64,000 nt of DNA from Tangfeifania diversioriginum (GTDB taxonomy: Bacteria > Bacteroidota > Bacteroidia > Bacteroidales > Prolixibacteraceae), in assembly GCA_945873105.1 (NCBI GenBank), contig CAMCBW010000010.1, forward strand, positions 62,001-126,000. The letters are read 5' to 3'. Below are positions 27,625-36,159 of this stretch, piece after piece (within the stretch, counting starts at the first letter, position 1; every line of letters begins with the position of its first letter). The position numbers and the translations under genes were made by a program. Below the pieces are notes generated by a model. That model searched no databases. It was given only the letters and a program-made list of their open reading frames with translations, and was not told the origin of the DNA.

Positions 27625-29532
27625 CTAGCTGATCCCCAATAGCTCCAATAACTGCTCCATCTGCGAAAAGTCTGAGACAATGATATCGGCTCCTGCTTTG
27701 ATCAGGCGGGTACGCTTGTGGGTATTGAGTCCATAACGACGTTGCTCATTGCTGGCCACTCCGACGGTTAAGCCGTTGCGCTTGTGCGTTTCGCGAATCT
27801 CTACCGGACCATCCCCAAAGGTGACAATCCGCGCCGATTCGGCAGTGCCGATCGAATCAAGTATCTTGTCCAGTACAATCTTTTTTGCCTCTTTGTTGAT
27901 GTCCCCAACAGCCCCATAGATTCTCCCTTCGAAAAGGTAATCATAGCCAAGTGCCCTTGCTTCACGCTTTACATCCTCCTCGTCGGTACCACTGGCAAGG
28001 TAGAGCTTGACACCGGCCTGATAGAGCCTGGTCAGGAAGGGAACCGCATTTTTCAGGGTGAAATCTTCGAGCGATAGCTCGGCGCGCCGGAGTTTCTTCT
28101 CCCGCTCATTGACCATCCGCAGCAATTCATCGTTGTAAATTTTCTTGTAGCCGAAGATATCCAGGATCTCCGCTTCCGGTACACAACCAAACTCCTTCAC
28201 CAGTTCGATCAACCCCTTCATCTGAACCAGCGTCTGGATGCCAGTGGTCTTGTCGATGAATTCTGCGACGCGGGCTTCCACCCTGTGGTACAGGGCATCG
28301 TCTGCTTCCTTGTATTTTTTGCCCAGAATGGCCTTGATCATCATCGGATTCATGATCTCCTCCCACCCTTCACGTAGGGTAGAGATGGTGCCGTCGTGGT
28401 CGAAAATGGCATATTTTGGGCAGACATCCCTGTGCAACAGGGAGGAATTCACGATCTCAATTTCGCTATCGCCCAGGTATTTGGCCATACGGATCTCCTC
28501 AGCCAGCTCATGGTGGTAGATAAAATCGCTGTTTTCACCGAGGTGCAGAATCTCCGCAGGGGTAGCAGTTCCACATTGAAATAGTTTTTGAACAGTCACA
28601 CCGGCAACGAGTGCCCCCAATGCTGCTGCCTCCGGCATCGTATAGCCTGCAGCCAGGGCACCTGCCGCACCCGCCAGGTAACTGTCGCCGGCGCCGACTG
28701 TATCGACTTTGGAGGTGATCATCAGTCCGGGTACCTCCGAAATTCCGTTGGCATCGATGGTCAGGGAGCCTTTGCTGCCCCTGGTGAGGAACAACGGTTG
28801 ACCGAATTTCTCATACAACGCTTTCGCGGAAGCTACCACTTCCGAGTAGAGCACAATTTCATCCGGTTTCTTGTGGAGGCCGCAGAGGCGGGCCGCCTCG
28901 GTGTCGTTCATCTTGCGGATGGCACCATCGTATGCGTCGTTGAAATTGCGGCTGTCCACGATAAAATTCATCTTTGGGAACTGTTGGATCACCTCCACCA
29001 GCCGTTTTCGGAAATATTCGGTATGGATGCCGGAGGGAACCTGCTGGTTGATGATCACCAGGTCTACTTGCGGTATTTCACGTACCAGACTTTCAATCAG
29101 GCGATCCGCGGTAGCTTTGGACAAAACATTGTAGTTGCCGAAGTCGACGCGGTTCAGCTCAGAATCATCGATGTAGGGTTTGGCATAGGTATGGGTGTAC
29201 CACGCTTCCTCCTGGACCAGGAGATTCCTCGGGTCGATGCCGGTGGCGGTCATGATGCGCTTCATCTCTGCCCCGAAAGGATCGGTGCCGATCACGCCGA
29301 ATGCGCGGACCTCCCTGACGCCGATGGCTGCCAGGTTGTTGGTGACGTTGCCGGCACCCCCGAGCGAGTAGCGCTGTTGCCTGACAGGCCTCGTGGCCTG
29401 GTTGGTCTCAACCGAGATTTCACTCATTGCCTCGTCGATAAACCAGTAGGCATCGCAGCAGAAATCGCCCAAAACGGCAATTTTGACTTTTGAGATATCT
29501 GAGAGTATTTTTTGTAGTTGCCTATTTCCCAT
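27625..29532 (-). CDS. PfkB/HldE-type sugar kinase fused to a HAD hydrolase
   Basis: N-term: RYSLGGAGNVTNNLAAIG, SKVDTVGAGDSYLAG (PfkB); C-term: FDHDGTISTLREGWEEIM, LASGTDEEDVK, VTFGDGPVEI (HAD). Confidence 0.9.
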   Translation of the reverse strand: MGNRQLQKILSDISKVKIAVLGDFCCDAYWFIDEAMSEISVETNQATRPVRQQRYSLGGAGNVTNNLAAIGVREVRAFGVIGTDPFGAEMKRIMTATGIDPRNLLVQEEAWYTHTYAKPYIDDSELNRVDFGNYNVLSKATADRLIESLVREIPQVDLVIINQQVPSGIHTEYFRKRLVEVIQQFPKMNFIVDSRNFNDAYDGAIRKMNDTEAARLCGLHKKPDEIVLYSEVVASAKALYEKFGQPLFLTRGSKGSLTIDANGISEVPGLMITSKVDTVGAGDSYLAGAAGALAAGYTMPEAAALGALVAGVTVQKLFQCGTATPAEILHLGENSDFIYHHELAEEIRMAKYLGDSEIEIVNSSLLHRDVCPKYAIFDHDGTISTLREGWEEIMNPMMIKAILGKKYKEADDALYHRVEARVAEFIDKTTGIQTLVQMKGLIELVKEFGCVPEAEILDIFGYKKIYNDELLRMVNEREKKLRRAELSLEDFTLKNAVPFLTRLYQAGVKLYLASGTDEEDVKREARALGYDYLFEGRIYGAVGDINKEAKKIVLDKILDSIGTAESARIVTFGDGPVEIRETHKRNGLTVGVASNEQRRYGLNTHKRTRLIKAGADIIVSDFSQMEQLLELLGIS

Positions 29533-29589
29533 TTTGTTAGATAATAGTATGAATAGTAGATGTGTAAAATTAAAACTTCCGGATACGCA

Positions 29590-30741
29590 TCAATTTTTAC
29601 GCACATAATAGGAGACCCAGAGCAGGTAAAGCATGCATCCGCCAATCACAAACAAGCTTGCCATCGGACCGAAGACCGTACTTACATAACCCATCAACAA
29701 GGGAATAAATGCGCCTCCTGAAACCGCCATGATCAGTAACCCGGAGATCTCATTGGCACGATCCGGCATCTTGGCCAATGCCATGGTGAAAATGATGGGA
29801 AAGAGGTTCCCGGCACCCAGACCGATGACCAGGATGGAAACAAAGGCACCCATGCTCCCTGTGGCAAGGAAAACCCCCAGGACCCCCGAGAGGGCCACCA
29901 GGGAGGTCAACAGGAGGAAAACGCGAGGTCTGATCCAATTCAGGATGATGGCACCCAAAAAGCGGGAGATGGTTTCACCGGCAAAAAACCAGCTGATCCC
30001 AATTACCGCCTTGTCCAAAGTCAAGCCATATTTGGCGATCAGCACATTGGCAATATTGGTGTTGATGGCTACCTCTGTCCCTACTGTTAGAAAGATGGAG
30101 AGCGCCATAAATGCCACAAAACGATTTTTAAGCAAGCCGAAACAGGAGGCAAAAGAGGCTGGTTTCCGGTCTGGCTTCGACTCCTTGATCGGGGTCATGG
30201 AGAGCCAAAATGCTGCCAGTATGGAGGTGAGTCCATAAACGGCAAATACGAGTTTCCAGTTTCCGTAATGGCTGGCCATGAAGGAGGCAATGATCGGTCC
30301 GGAGAAGGAGATGATGGCCTTTACAAACTGCGAGGTACTCATGTAACTGGCCAATTTGTCTTCTGGTGAAACATCCTGAAGCAGCGGATTCGCGGAGACC
30401 TGAATGACGGTATTGCCGATCCCTAAGAGTATGAAGGATGCGAACATCATCCCAAATGAATAATGCACAAATGGTAATCCAAGGCCAAAAGCCTGAAGGA
30501 GCATCCCGATGTTGAGCATGTTCCTCTTGCCATACTTGTCCTGCAAGACGCCGATTGGAACAGACAACACAAAGAACCACAGCAGTACCATCATCGGCAG
30601 GAACTGCGCGACAAAGTCGGTCAACCCAAAATCCTGTTTGATGTACCCCGTTGCTACCCCAATGATGTCGATGAATCCCATCACCACGAAGGAGAGGAAC
30701 ACCGGAAGCAGTTTCTGCATGCCAATTTTTTGAGAAGTCAT
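29590..30741 (-). CDS. MFS sugar transporter (FucP/GlcP-like)
   Basis: About 12 hydrophobic segments; FVVMGFIDIIGVATGYIKQDFGLTDFVAQFLPMMVLLWFFVLSVPIGVLQDKYGKR. Confidence 0.88.
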   Translation of the reverse strand: MTSQKIGMQKLLPVFLSFVVMGFIDIIGVATGYIKQDFGLTDFVAQFLPMMVLLWFFVLSVPIGVLQDKYGKRNMLNIGMLLQAFGLGLPFVHYSFGMMFASFILLGIGNTVIQVSANPLLQDVSPEDKLASYMSTSQFVKAIISFSGPIIASFMASHYGNWKLVFAVYGLTSILAAFWLSMTPIKESKPDRKPASFASCFGLLKNRFVAFMALSIFLTVGTEVAINTNIANVLIAKYGLTLDKAVIGISWFFAGETISRFLGAIILNWIRPRVFLLLTSLVALSGVLGVFLATGSMGAFVSILVIGLGAGNLFPIIFTMALAKMPDRANEISGLLIMAVSGGAFIPLLMGYVSTVFGPMASLFVIGGCMLYLLWVSYYVRKN

Positions 30742-30790
30742 GTCGAAGAGTTTTATTTAGTTTGAAATGTTTAAAGGGTTTGAATGGTTT

Positions 30791-30889
30791 GAAATGTTTG
30801 AAATGTTTGAAATGTTTGAAATGTTTGAAATGTTTGAAATGTTTGAAATGTTTGAAATGTTTGAAATGTTTGAAATGTTTGAAATGTTT
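30791..30889. repeat. Tandem repeat: 11 x gaaatgttt (9 bp)
   Basis: Perfect units at 30791, 30800, ... 30881. Confidence 0.97.
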
Positions 30890-31013
30890 TTTATTGTCCC
30901 GGTCCCTGAGCGAAGCCGAAGGGTATTGAAAAAGTTGAAGTGGTTGAAGTTTTTAATTCGTGTAATTTGTGCAATTCGTGGTTGGGAGGGGTTAAAAATT
31001 CAGGTTCTGCAAC

Positions 31014-31670
31014 TTAATGGGTGGTTCCGAAAAAATGATGCTCCACCGCCAAACAAAGCACATGATACACCGGCAGTTGAAGTTCCTGAACCATAAAAGT
31101 ACGCCTTCCGGGTACATTGACCAGGATGTCGCAAAGTGGCTTCATTTTGCCACCGGTTTCGCCGGTCAGTCCAATCACCTTCAGCTCCATTGCTTTGGCC
31201 ACCAAGCAGGCGTCCAGCACATTTTGCGAATTGCCGGAGCTGCTGATAGCGAGTAGGATATCGTTGGGTTGCCCATAGCCAATCACCTGCTGGGCAAAAA
31301 TTACTTCGCCGTCGATGTCGTTTGCAATCGCGGTTGTCAAAGCTGTATGGGCAGTCAGCGAGATAGCTGGCAATCCCTGCTGGAGATGGCTGGCCAGGTA
31401 ACTTCCCCTTTCGGGGTCGAGCAGGGCCAGTTTTTCCTGTATCGAAGATTTTATGGACCGCTTCAGCTCAAAACTTTTCATCAGTTCCCCGACGATGTGG
31501 TCGGCATCCGCGCAACTTCCCCCATTGCCGCAAACCAGCACTTTGCCACCGTTTTCATAGCAAGCAATCAGCTGGTTGCATACTTCTTCGATGGCAGGTT
31601 TCACGATAGTTAAGGCGGGATATCTTTCGCAAAGTTGATCGATTAAAGAGAATGAATCTAATGATTTCAT
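31014..31670 (-). CDS. SIS domain phosphosugar isomerase (GmhA-like)
   Basis: VLVCGNGGSCADADHIVGELMKSF; LLAISSSGNSQNVLDACLVAKAMELKVIGLTGETGGKM. Confidence 0.9.
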   Translation of the reverse strand: MKSLDSFSLIDQLCERYPALTIVKPAIEEVCNQLIACYENGGKVLVCGNGGSCADADHIVGELMKSFELKRSIKSSIQEKLALLDPERGSYLASHLQQGLPAISLTAHTALTTAIANDIDGEVIFAQQVIGYGQPNDILLAISSSGNSQNVLDACLVAKAMELKVIGLTGETGGKMKPLCDILVNVPGRRTFMVQELQLPVYHVLCLAVEHHFFGTTH

Positions 31671-31766
31671 GTAACAATGGGATTTTAAAGATCAGGTATT
31701 CTGATTATTCAGTTTTTAAATTTTGTAATTCAATGTTTTTTAGTAAGCGAAAGTAGTTGAAATTTT

Positions 31767-31861
31767 ACCGCAGAGTTCGCAAAGTTTTACGCAGAGAACC
31801 GCAAAGTAATCCAGTATAGATTAACTCTGCGGTTCTTTGCGTCTCCTCTGCGTTCTTTGCG
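31767..31861. repeat. Inverted word repeat (CGCAGAGTTCGCAAAG family)
   Basis: cgcagagttcgcaaagttttacgcagagaaccgcaaag vs ctctgcggttctttgcgtctcctctgcgttctttgcg. Confidence 0.85.
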
Positions 31862-31921
31862 TTTAAATCTTTAATAATCATAAACAACCGATTTTGATTT
31901 AAAAATTGTGCACGACAAAAG

Positions 31922-32929
31922 TTAAAATTTATTCTCGTAAATTGCCACACACAACGCAGCATAATCCCCAATGGTATCCCCCAGGGCAGCTGGCACAATT
32001 TTGCAGACGGCCATGGAGAGCGGAATGGCCTCCTGTTCAAGGATTCGGTCGATGTGCGGACGAAAGAGATTTTCGTTGCGGGCATAGATGCTGCCAATCA
32101 CAATGCACTGCGGATTGAGCAGATCCACCAGGATGGCCAGTCCGCGGCCGAGGTATTCGCCCGAGATGCGGATAATCTCGAGCGCCGCTTCATCCCCTTT
32201 CTGGGCGGCGATGGCTACCGCCTTTGCATCGAGATTCCCTGCTTCAGCGGCAGTCGGACAAAACCCTACCGGGATGTTGTTGGCCAGTCTTTCAAGCACT
32301 ACGGTTCTTGCCAGTTGGGCAATGCCGCCACCGGAACAGAAGCCCTCGAAGGAACCGGCCTTTCCGAAACCAATGGGGCCCGAGTCGGCCAATCGCATGT
32401 GACCTACCTCCCCACCCAGATCATTGGTTCCTGCATACAAGTTGCCATTCAGAATCAGTCCGGATCCCATTCCGGTTCCCATGGTGAGGAAGATCATGTT
32501 GCGGGTGCCCTTACCTGCACCCATCAACCACTCGGCCAGTGCACAGGCATTGGCATCGTTCTGGATCGCGGTAGGCACCCCATAGGCCTCTTTAAATATT
32601 TGGACAATCGGCACATTGTCCCAACCCGGCAGATTGGGAGGGGAGTAGATCATCCCCTTCACGGAGTCGAGTGGCCCGCCGCAACTGATGCCGATCCTCC
32701 TGAGCTTTTCCCTGGGATATTCGAGCAGCAGGGTGTCGATGTGGGATTTGAATTCATCCAGAATTTCAAAATATCCACGCTGATCGGTTCTGGTTTCAAA
32801 GAATATCTTTCGCAGGATGGTAAAATGCGTGTCGCCAATCACCACGGCGCATTTGGTTCCGCCAATATCGAGCCCAATGTAAAAATGACCGGAGTTTGAG
32901 TCCATCTTGGTTAAATCTTGAGTAGCCAT
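31922..32929 (-). CDS. ROK family sugar kinase/protein
   Basis: Likely start MATQDLTKMDSNSGHFYIGLDIGGTKCAVV at 32929; NDANACALAEWLMGAGKG; GTGMGSGLI. Confidence 0.92.
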   Translation of the reverse strand: MATQDLTKMDSNSGHFYIGLDIGGTKCAVVIGDTHFTILRKIFFETRTDQRGYFEILDEFKSHIDTLLLEYPREKLRRIGISCGGPLDSVKGMIYSPPNLPGWDNVPIVQIFKEAYGVPTAIQNDANACALAEWLMGAGKGTRNMIFLTMGTGMGSGLILNGNLYAGTNDLGGEVGHMRLADSGPIGFGKAGSFEGFCSGGGIAQLARTVVLERLANNIPVGFCPTAAEAGNLDAKAVAIAAQKGDEAALEIIRISGEYLGRGLAILVDLLNPQCIVIGSIYARNENLFRPHIDRILEQEAIPLSMAVCKIVPAALGDTIGDYAALCVAIYENKF

Positions 32930-33241
32930 GCTGTATGGATCTAAGACAAAAATCCAGGCAGCTAGTCGTAGTAAGTTATGAGCACCATAAAAGTAGTTTT
33001 TTTCCGGAGTTTTTCCCTTTACAGGCGGAATAGATTTCTGATTTGAAATAGGCTGTGTCAGCTCATTTGAGTTGTCTGTCACTTGTCATGAACCAATTGG
33101 GTAAGTCAGCAATCGAAAGATTAAAATTGGCACCACGACAAGGCGATTTTTCTTTGTGAACACCCAACCTTCAACAACCAATATAACTTCCTCAAAAGCA
33201 TTGTTATATTTGTATAAAATATTACTTAGTGCGTCAAAGTA

Positions 33242-34489
33242 ATGCTTAAAAATTCCAACTTTCCTTATTGGATTATTGTGTCAATGTTGCTACTTGCAAC
33301 TTCCTTAAGTTTCCTGGATCGTCAGGTGCTTTCTGTTTCAATTTTGAAGATCAAGGAGGATTTGACAATCAGTGACATTGACTATGGTTTTATCAATGCC
33401 GGCTTTCTCGTGAGCTATGCGATTATGTTCACACTGGGAGGCATATTGATCGACCGTTACGGGAGCAGGCTTGGGCTTGCTGTTTCAGTTGGCTTCTGGT
33501 CGTTTGCAACGCTTTTGCACAGTTTGTCAACCAGTGTTTTCCATTTTGGAATTTTCAGGTTTTTGCTGGGGGTAGGAGAAGGTGGATGTTTCCCTGGAGC
33601 TATCAAGGCAGTAATAGAATGGGTACCCAAGCGTAAACATGCTTTGGCCAACGGCATAGCGATCGGGGGTTCAGCGATTGGGGCGGTGGTAGCTCCGCCT
33701 TTGAGTGTCTATTTGTTGGGTGTTGCAGGTTGGCGAGCCGTCTTTTTAATCACCGGGGGATTTGGGTTTATCTGGTTGATTGCCTGGCTGTTTTTTACCA
33801 GGAGGAAAGGAGAATCCGCAGATATGTTGACTGATAAAGTCATAGCCGGGAACGACAACACAAAAGATAAAGTAAGATTTGGAGTTCTGCTTAAAAATAA
33901 AGAGGTGAGAGTCTTTGTCGCGATCCGTTTTATTCTGGATCCTATCTTCTATTTTTATATGTTCTGGATACCCAAGTATTTAAATGAAGTTCATGCATTG
34001 TCGCTTGAATCCATTGGAAAGATACTTTGGATGCCATTTCTGGCACTGGGAATGGCAAATGTTCTTGGAGGATGGGTCTCTGATATTGTATTTAGCAGAA
34101 CTGCCAATGTTAACTTTTCACGCAAACTGGTCATGGGTATTGCAGCGGCATTGACAATTCCAATTGCTTTTGTAGGTATTTTGCATTCGTACGTGCTGAT
34201 TCTGGCATTGATGGCCCTGGCATTTTTTGCTCACGGCTTATGGATTACCAATTACATCACATCCATCAGCGATATCTTTGGCAAAAATGTCACATCAACG
34301 GTGGTGGGTCTTTCCGGTTCGGCCGGAGCCTTATCTTCTTTGGTACTCAATCCTATTATTGGACTGGTGGTTATGAAGTTTTCTTACAATCCTTTGTGGC
34401 TATATGCGGGGATCATGTATCCGATGGCATTTCTCCTGTTGCTGAAGTTCATTCCGCGGATAGAAGTTCTTAAGAAGCAGCTTTTCTAG
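33242..34489 (+). CDS. MFS transporter, anion:cation symporter (hexuronate-like) type
   Basis: About 12 TM; LSFLDRQVLSVSILKIKEDLTISDIDYGFINAGFLVSYAI; FRFLLGVGEGGCFPGAIKAVIEWVPKRK. Confidence 0.88.
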   Translation: MLKNSNFPYWIIVSMLLLATSLSFLDRQVLSVSILKIKEDLTISDIDYGFINAGFLVSYAIMFTLGGILIDRYGSRLGLAVSVGFWSFATLLHSLSTSVFHFGIFRFLLGVGEGGCFPGAIKAVIEWVPKRKHALANGIAIGGSAIGAVVAPPLSVYLLGVAGWRAVFLITGGFGFIWLIAWLFFTRRKGESADMLTDKVIAGNDNTKDKVRFGVLLKNKEVRVFVAIRFILDPIFYFYMFWIPKYLNEVHALSLESIGKILWMPFLALGMANVLGGWVSDIVFSRTANVNFSRKLVMGIAAALTIPIAFVGILHSYVLILALMALAFFAHGLWITNYITSISDIFGKNVTSTVVGLSGSAGALSSLVLNPIIGLVVMKFSYNPLWLYAGIMYPMAFLLLLKFIPRIEVLKKQLF

Positions 34490-34558
34490 TGTTTGGGAGG
34501 GCATATTTTTTTGATTTAATTGGGTCAATACATTAATAAAAAATATAAAAGCAGTAAT

Positions 34559-36025
34559 ATGATTGCTAAATTTAATGGGGAATGTGCTGTATCAAATCGT
34601 TCCTCCAATGCGAGGATCGGCGTATTTGGGGTAGGGTACACAAAATATTGGGAACAGTTCTCCGGCATGTATGAAGAGATGCTCTTGAAGCAGGAGAAAT
34701 TTATCCGGAAGATTCCTTCCGATGGAATAGATGTGATTGACTTCGGAATAGTGGATTCTCCACAGAAGGCTTATGAAGTGGTAAAGCAACTGGATTGTTC
34801 AAACCTTGATCTGGTCTTTTGTGATATGTTGACTTATGCAACTTCCGGAACATTTGGAATTATTATTAAAACACTGAGCATTCCTGTTGTTCTGGTGGCA
34901 CTGCAACCATTAAAAGCACTCGATTATTCAAACGGTTCCACTTACATGCAACTGATGAATGACGATTTTTGCGCAGTTCCGGAATTTGCAGGGGTAGCAG
35001 TTCGAATGGGGAAGAAAGTTCCTGAGATCATCCTCGGAACGCTGGACGATGATCCGGAGGTGGACCAACAAATTGACGAGTTTTGCCGGATAGCCAGGGT
35101 TTTGCATGACTTGAAAAATGCCCACCTGGGTCATTTGGGACATCCCCTGAATGCGATGCTGGATATGCACACTGATGCGACTATGCTGACCGCCTTTTTT
35201 GGAAGCCATATTGTGCAATGTGAGGCCAACCAAATGATGGATTGCTATAAACGGGTTACTGAAGAAGAGATCCTGGCTGCAGAATCAACTATTCTCGATT
35301 TTTTTGATACACCTGAACCGGTATCTGATCCGATATCGTTGAAGCTTACAAGAGAGGATTTAAGGATTGCCGCCAAGGTAAATGTCGCCCTTGAAAATTT
35401 TATCAAAACGAATAGTTTGGATGGATTGGCCTATTATTATGATGGTCCGGACGAGAGTGAAATCCGGACGGTCATGTCGAACCTGATTGTTGGGAATTCC
35501 TTGCTGACAGCCAAACACATCCCCATGTGCGGCGAATCGGATTTGAAAACTCTTGTAGCGCTCTTTATTTTCGATCGACTGGGAATTGGCGGCAGTTTTG
35601 CCGAATTCCATCCGATCGATTTCAAGGAAGGATTTGTTTTGGTGGGGCACGATGGACCGCACAACATCTCCATTGCCGATGGTAAACCGGTTTTGCGAAG
35701 CCTGAAAAAATACCATGGTAAACCGGGAAAAGGAGCTGGGGTTGAGTTTAAAATCAAGGAGGGACCTATCACCATGCTTTCAATCTCCTCTACTTACGAC
35801 GGAAAGTTTAAATTTGTTGTAGCTGAAGGTGAATCCGTAAGCGGGCCTATTCCACCTACCGGAAATACCAATACCCGTGGCTTTTTTAAACCCGACATCA
35901 AAACCTTCCTGAAACGGTGGGTAAGTGAAGGCCCTACACACCATTTTGCCCTGGGAATTGGTCATCATGCCCAAACTATTGTAAAGATTGCGAACTACTT
36001 AAACATAGAGGCAAAAATTATTTAA
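34559..36025 (+). CDS. L-arabinose/L-fucose isomerase family protein
   Basis: Likely start MIAKFNGECAV (~34559); NAMLDMHTDATMLTAFFGSHIVQCEANQM; GGSFAEFHPIDFKEGFVLVGHDGPHNI; WVSEGPTHHFALGIGHHAQTI. Confidence 0.8.
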   Translation: MIAKFNGECAVSNRSSNARIGVFGVGYTKYWEQFSGMYEEMLLKQEKFIRKIPSDGIDVIDFGIVDSPQKAYEVVKQLDCSNLDLVFCDMLTYATSGTFGIIIKTLSIPVVLVALQPLKALDYSNGSTYMQLMNDDFCAVPEFAGVAVRMGKKVPEIILGTLDDDPEVDQQIDEFCRIARVLHDLKNAHLGHLGHPLNAMLDMHTDATMLTAFFGSHIVQCEANQMMDCYKRVTEEEILAAESTILDFFDTPEPVSDPISLKLTREDLRIAAKVNVALENFIKTNSLDGLAYYYDGPDESEIRTVMSNLIVGNSLLTAKHIPMCGESDLKTLVALFIFDRLGIGGSFAEFHPIDFKEGFVLVGHDGPHNISIADGKPVLRSLKKYHGKPGKGAGVEFKIKEGPITMLSISSTYDGKFKFVVAEGESVSGPIPPTGNTNTRGFFKPDIKTFLKRWVSEGPTHHFALGIGHHAQTIVKIANYLNIEAKII

Positions 36026-36159
36026 TGCCGGATAAGGAAACCAGTTATTTAAAATGATAAGCATATTCAAGAATAAATGACTGTTCACCTGTATGCTGGT
36101 CATTTTTTTCAGATACTGGCTAAAAAGCATTTTCTTAAAACGACCAATTTATAATTAAG

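Noticed and set aside
28588-29493. 301-aa + strand ORF within the kinase-HAD gene
   Set aside because: Antisense shadow ORF; the minus-strand protein has clear PfkB motifs.
30767-31096. ORF with (FEM)n repeat protein
   Set aside because: Simply a translation of the 9-bp non-coding tandem array and the intergenic region; no other protein-like features.
33205-33212. TATATTTG as a Bacteroidota -7 promoter (TAnnTTTG) for the MFS gene at 33242
   Set aside because: Matches the -7 consensus but I could not find a convincing TTG at the expected -33 spacing, so not listed as a feature.
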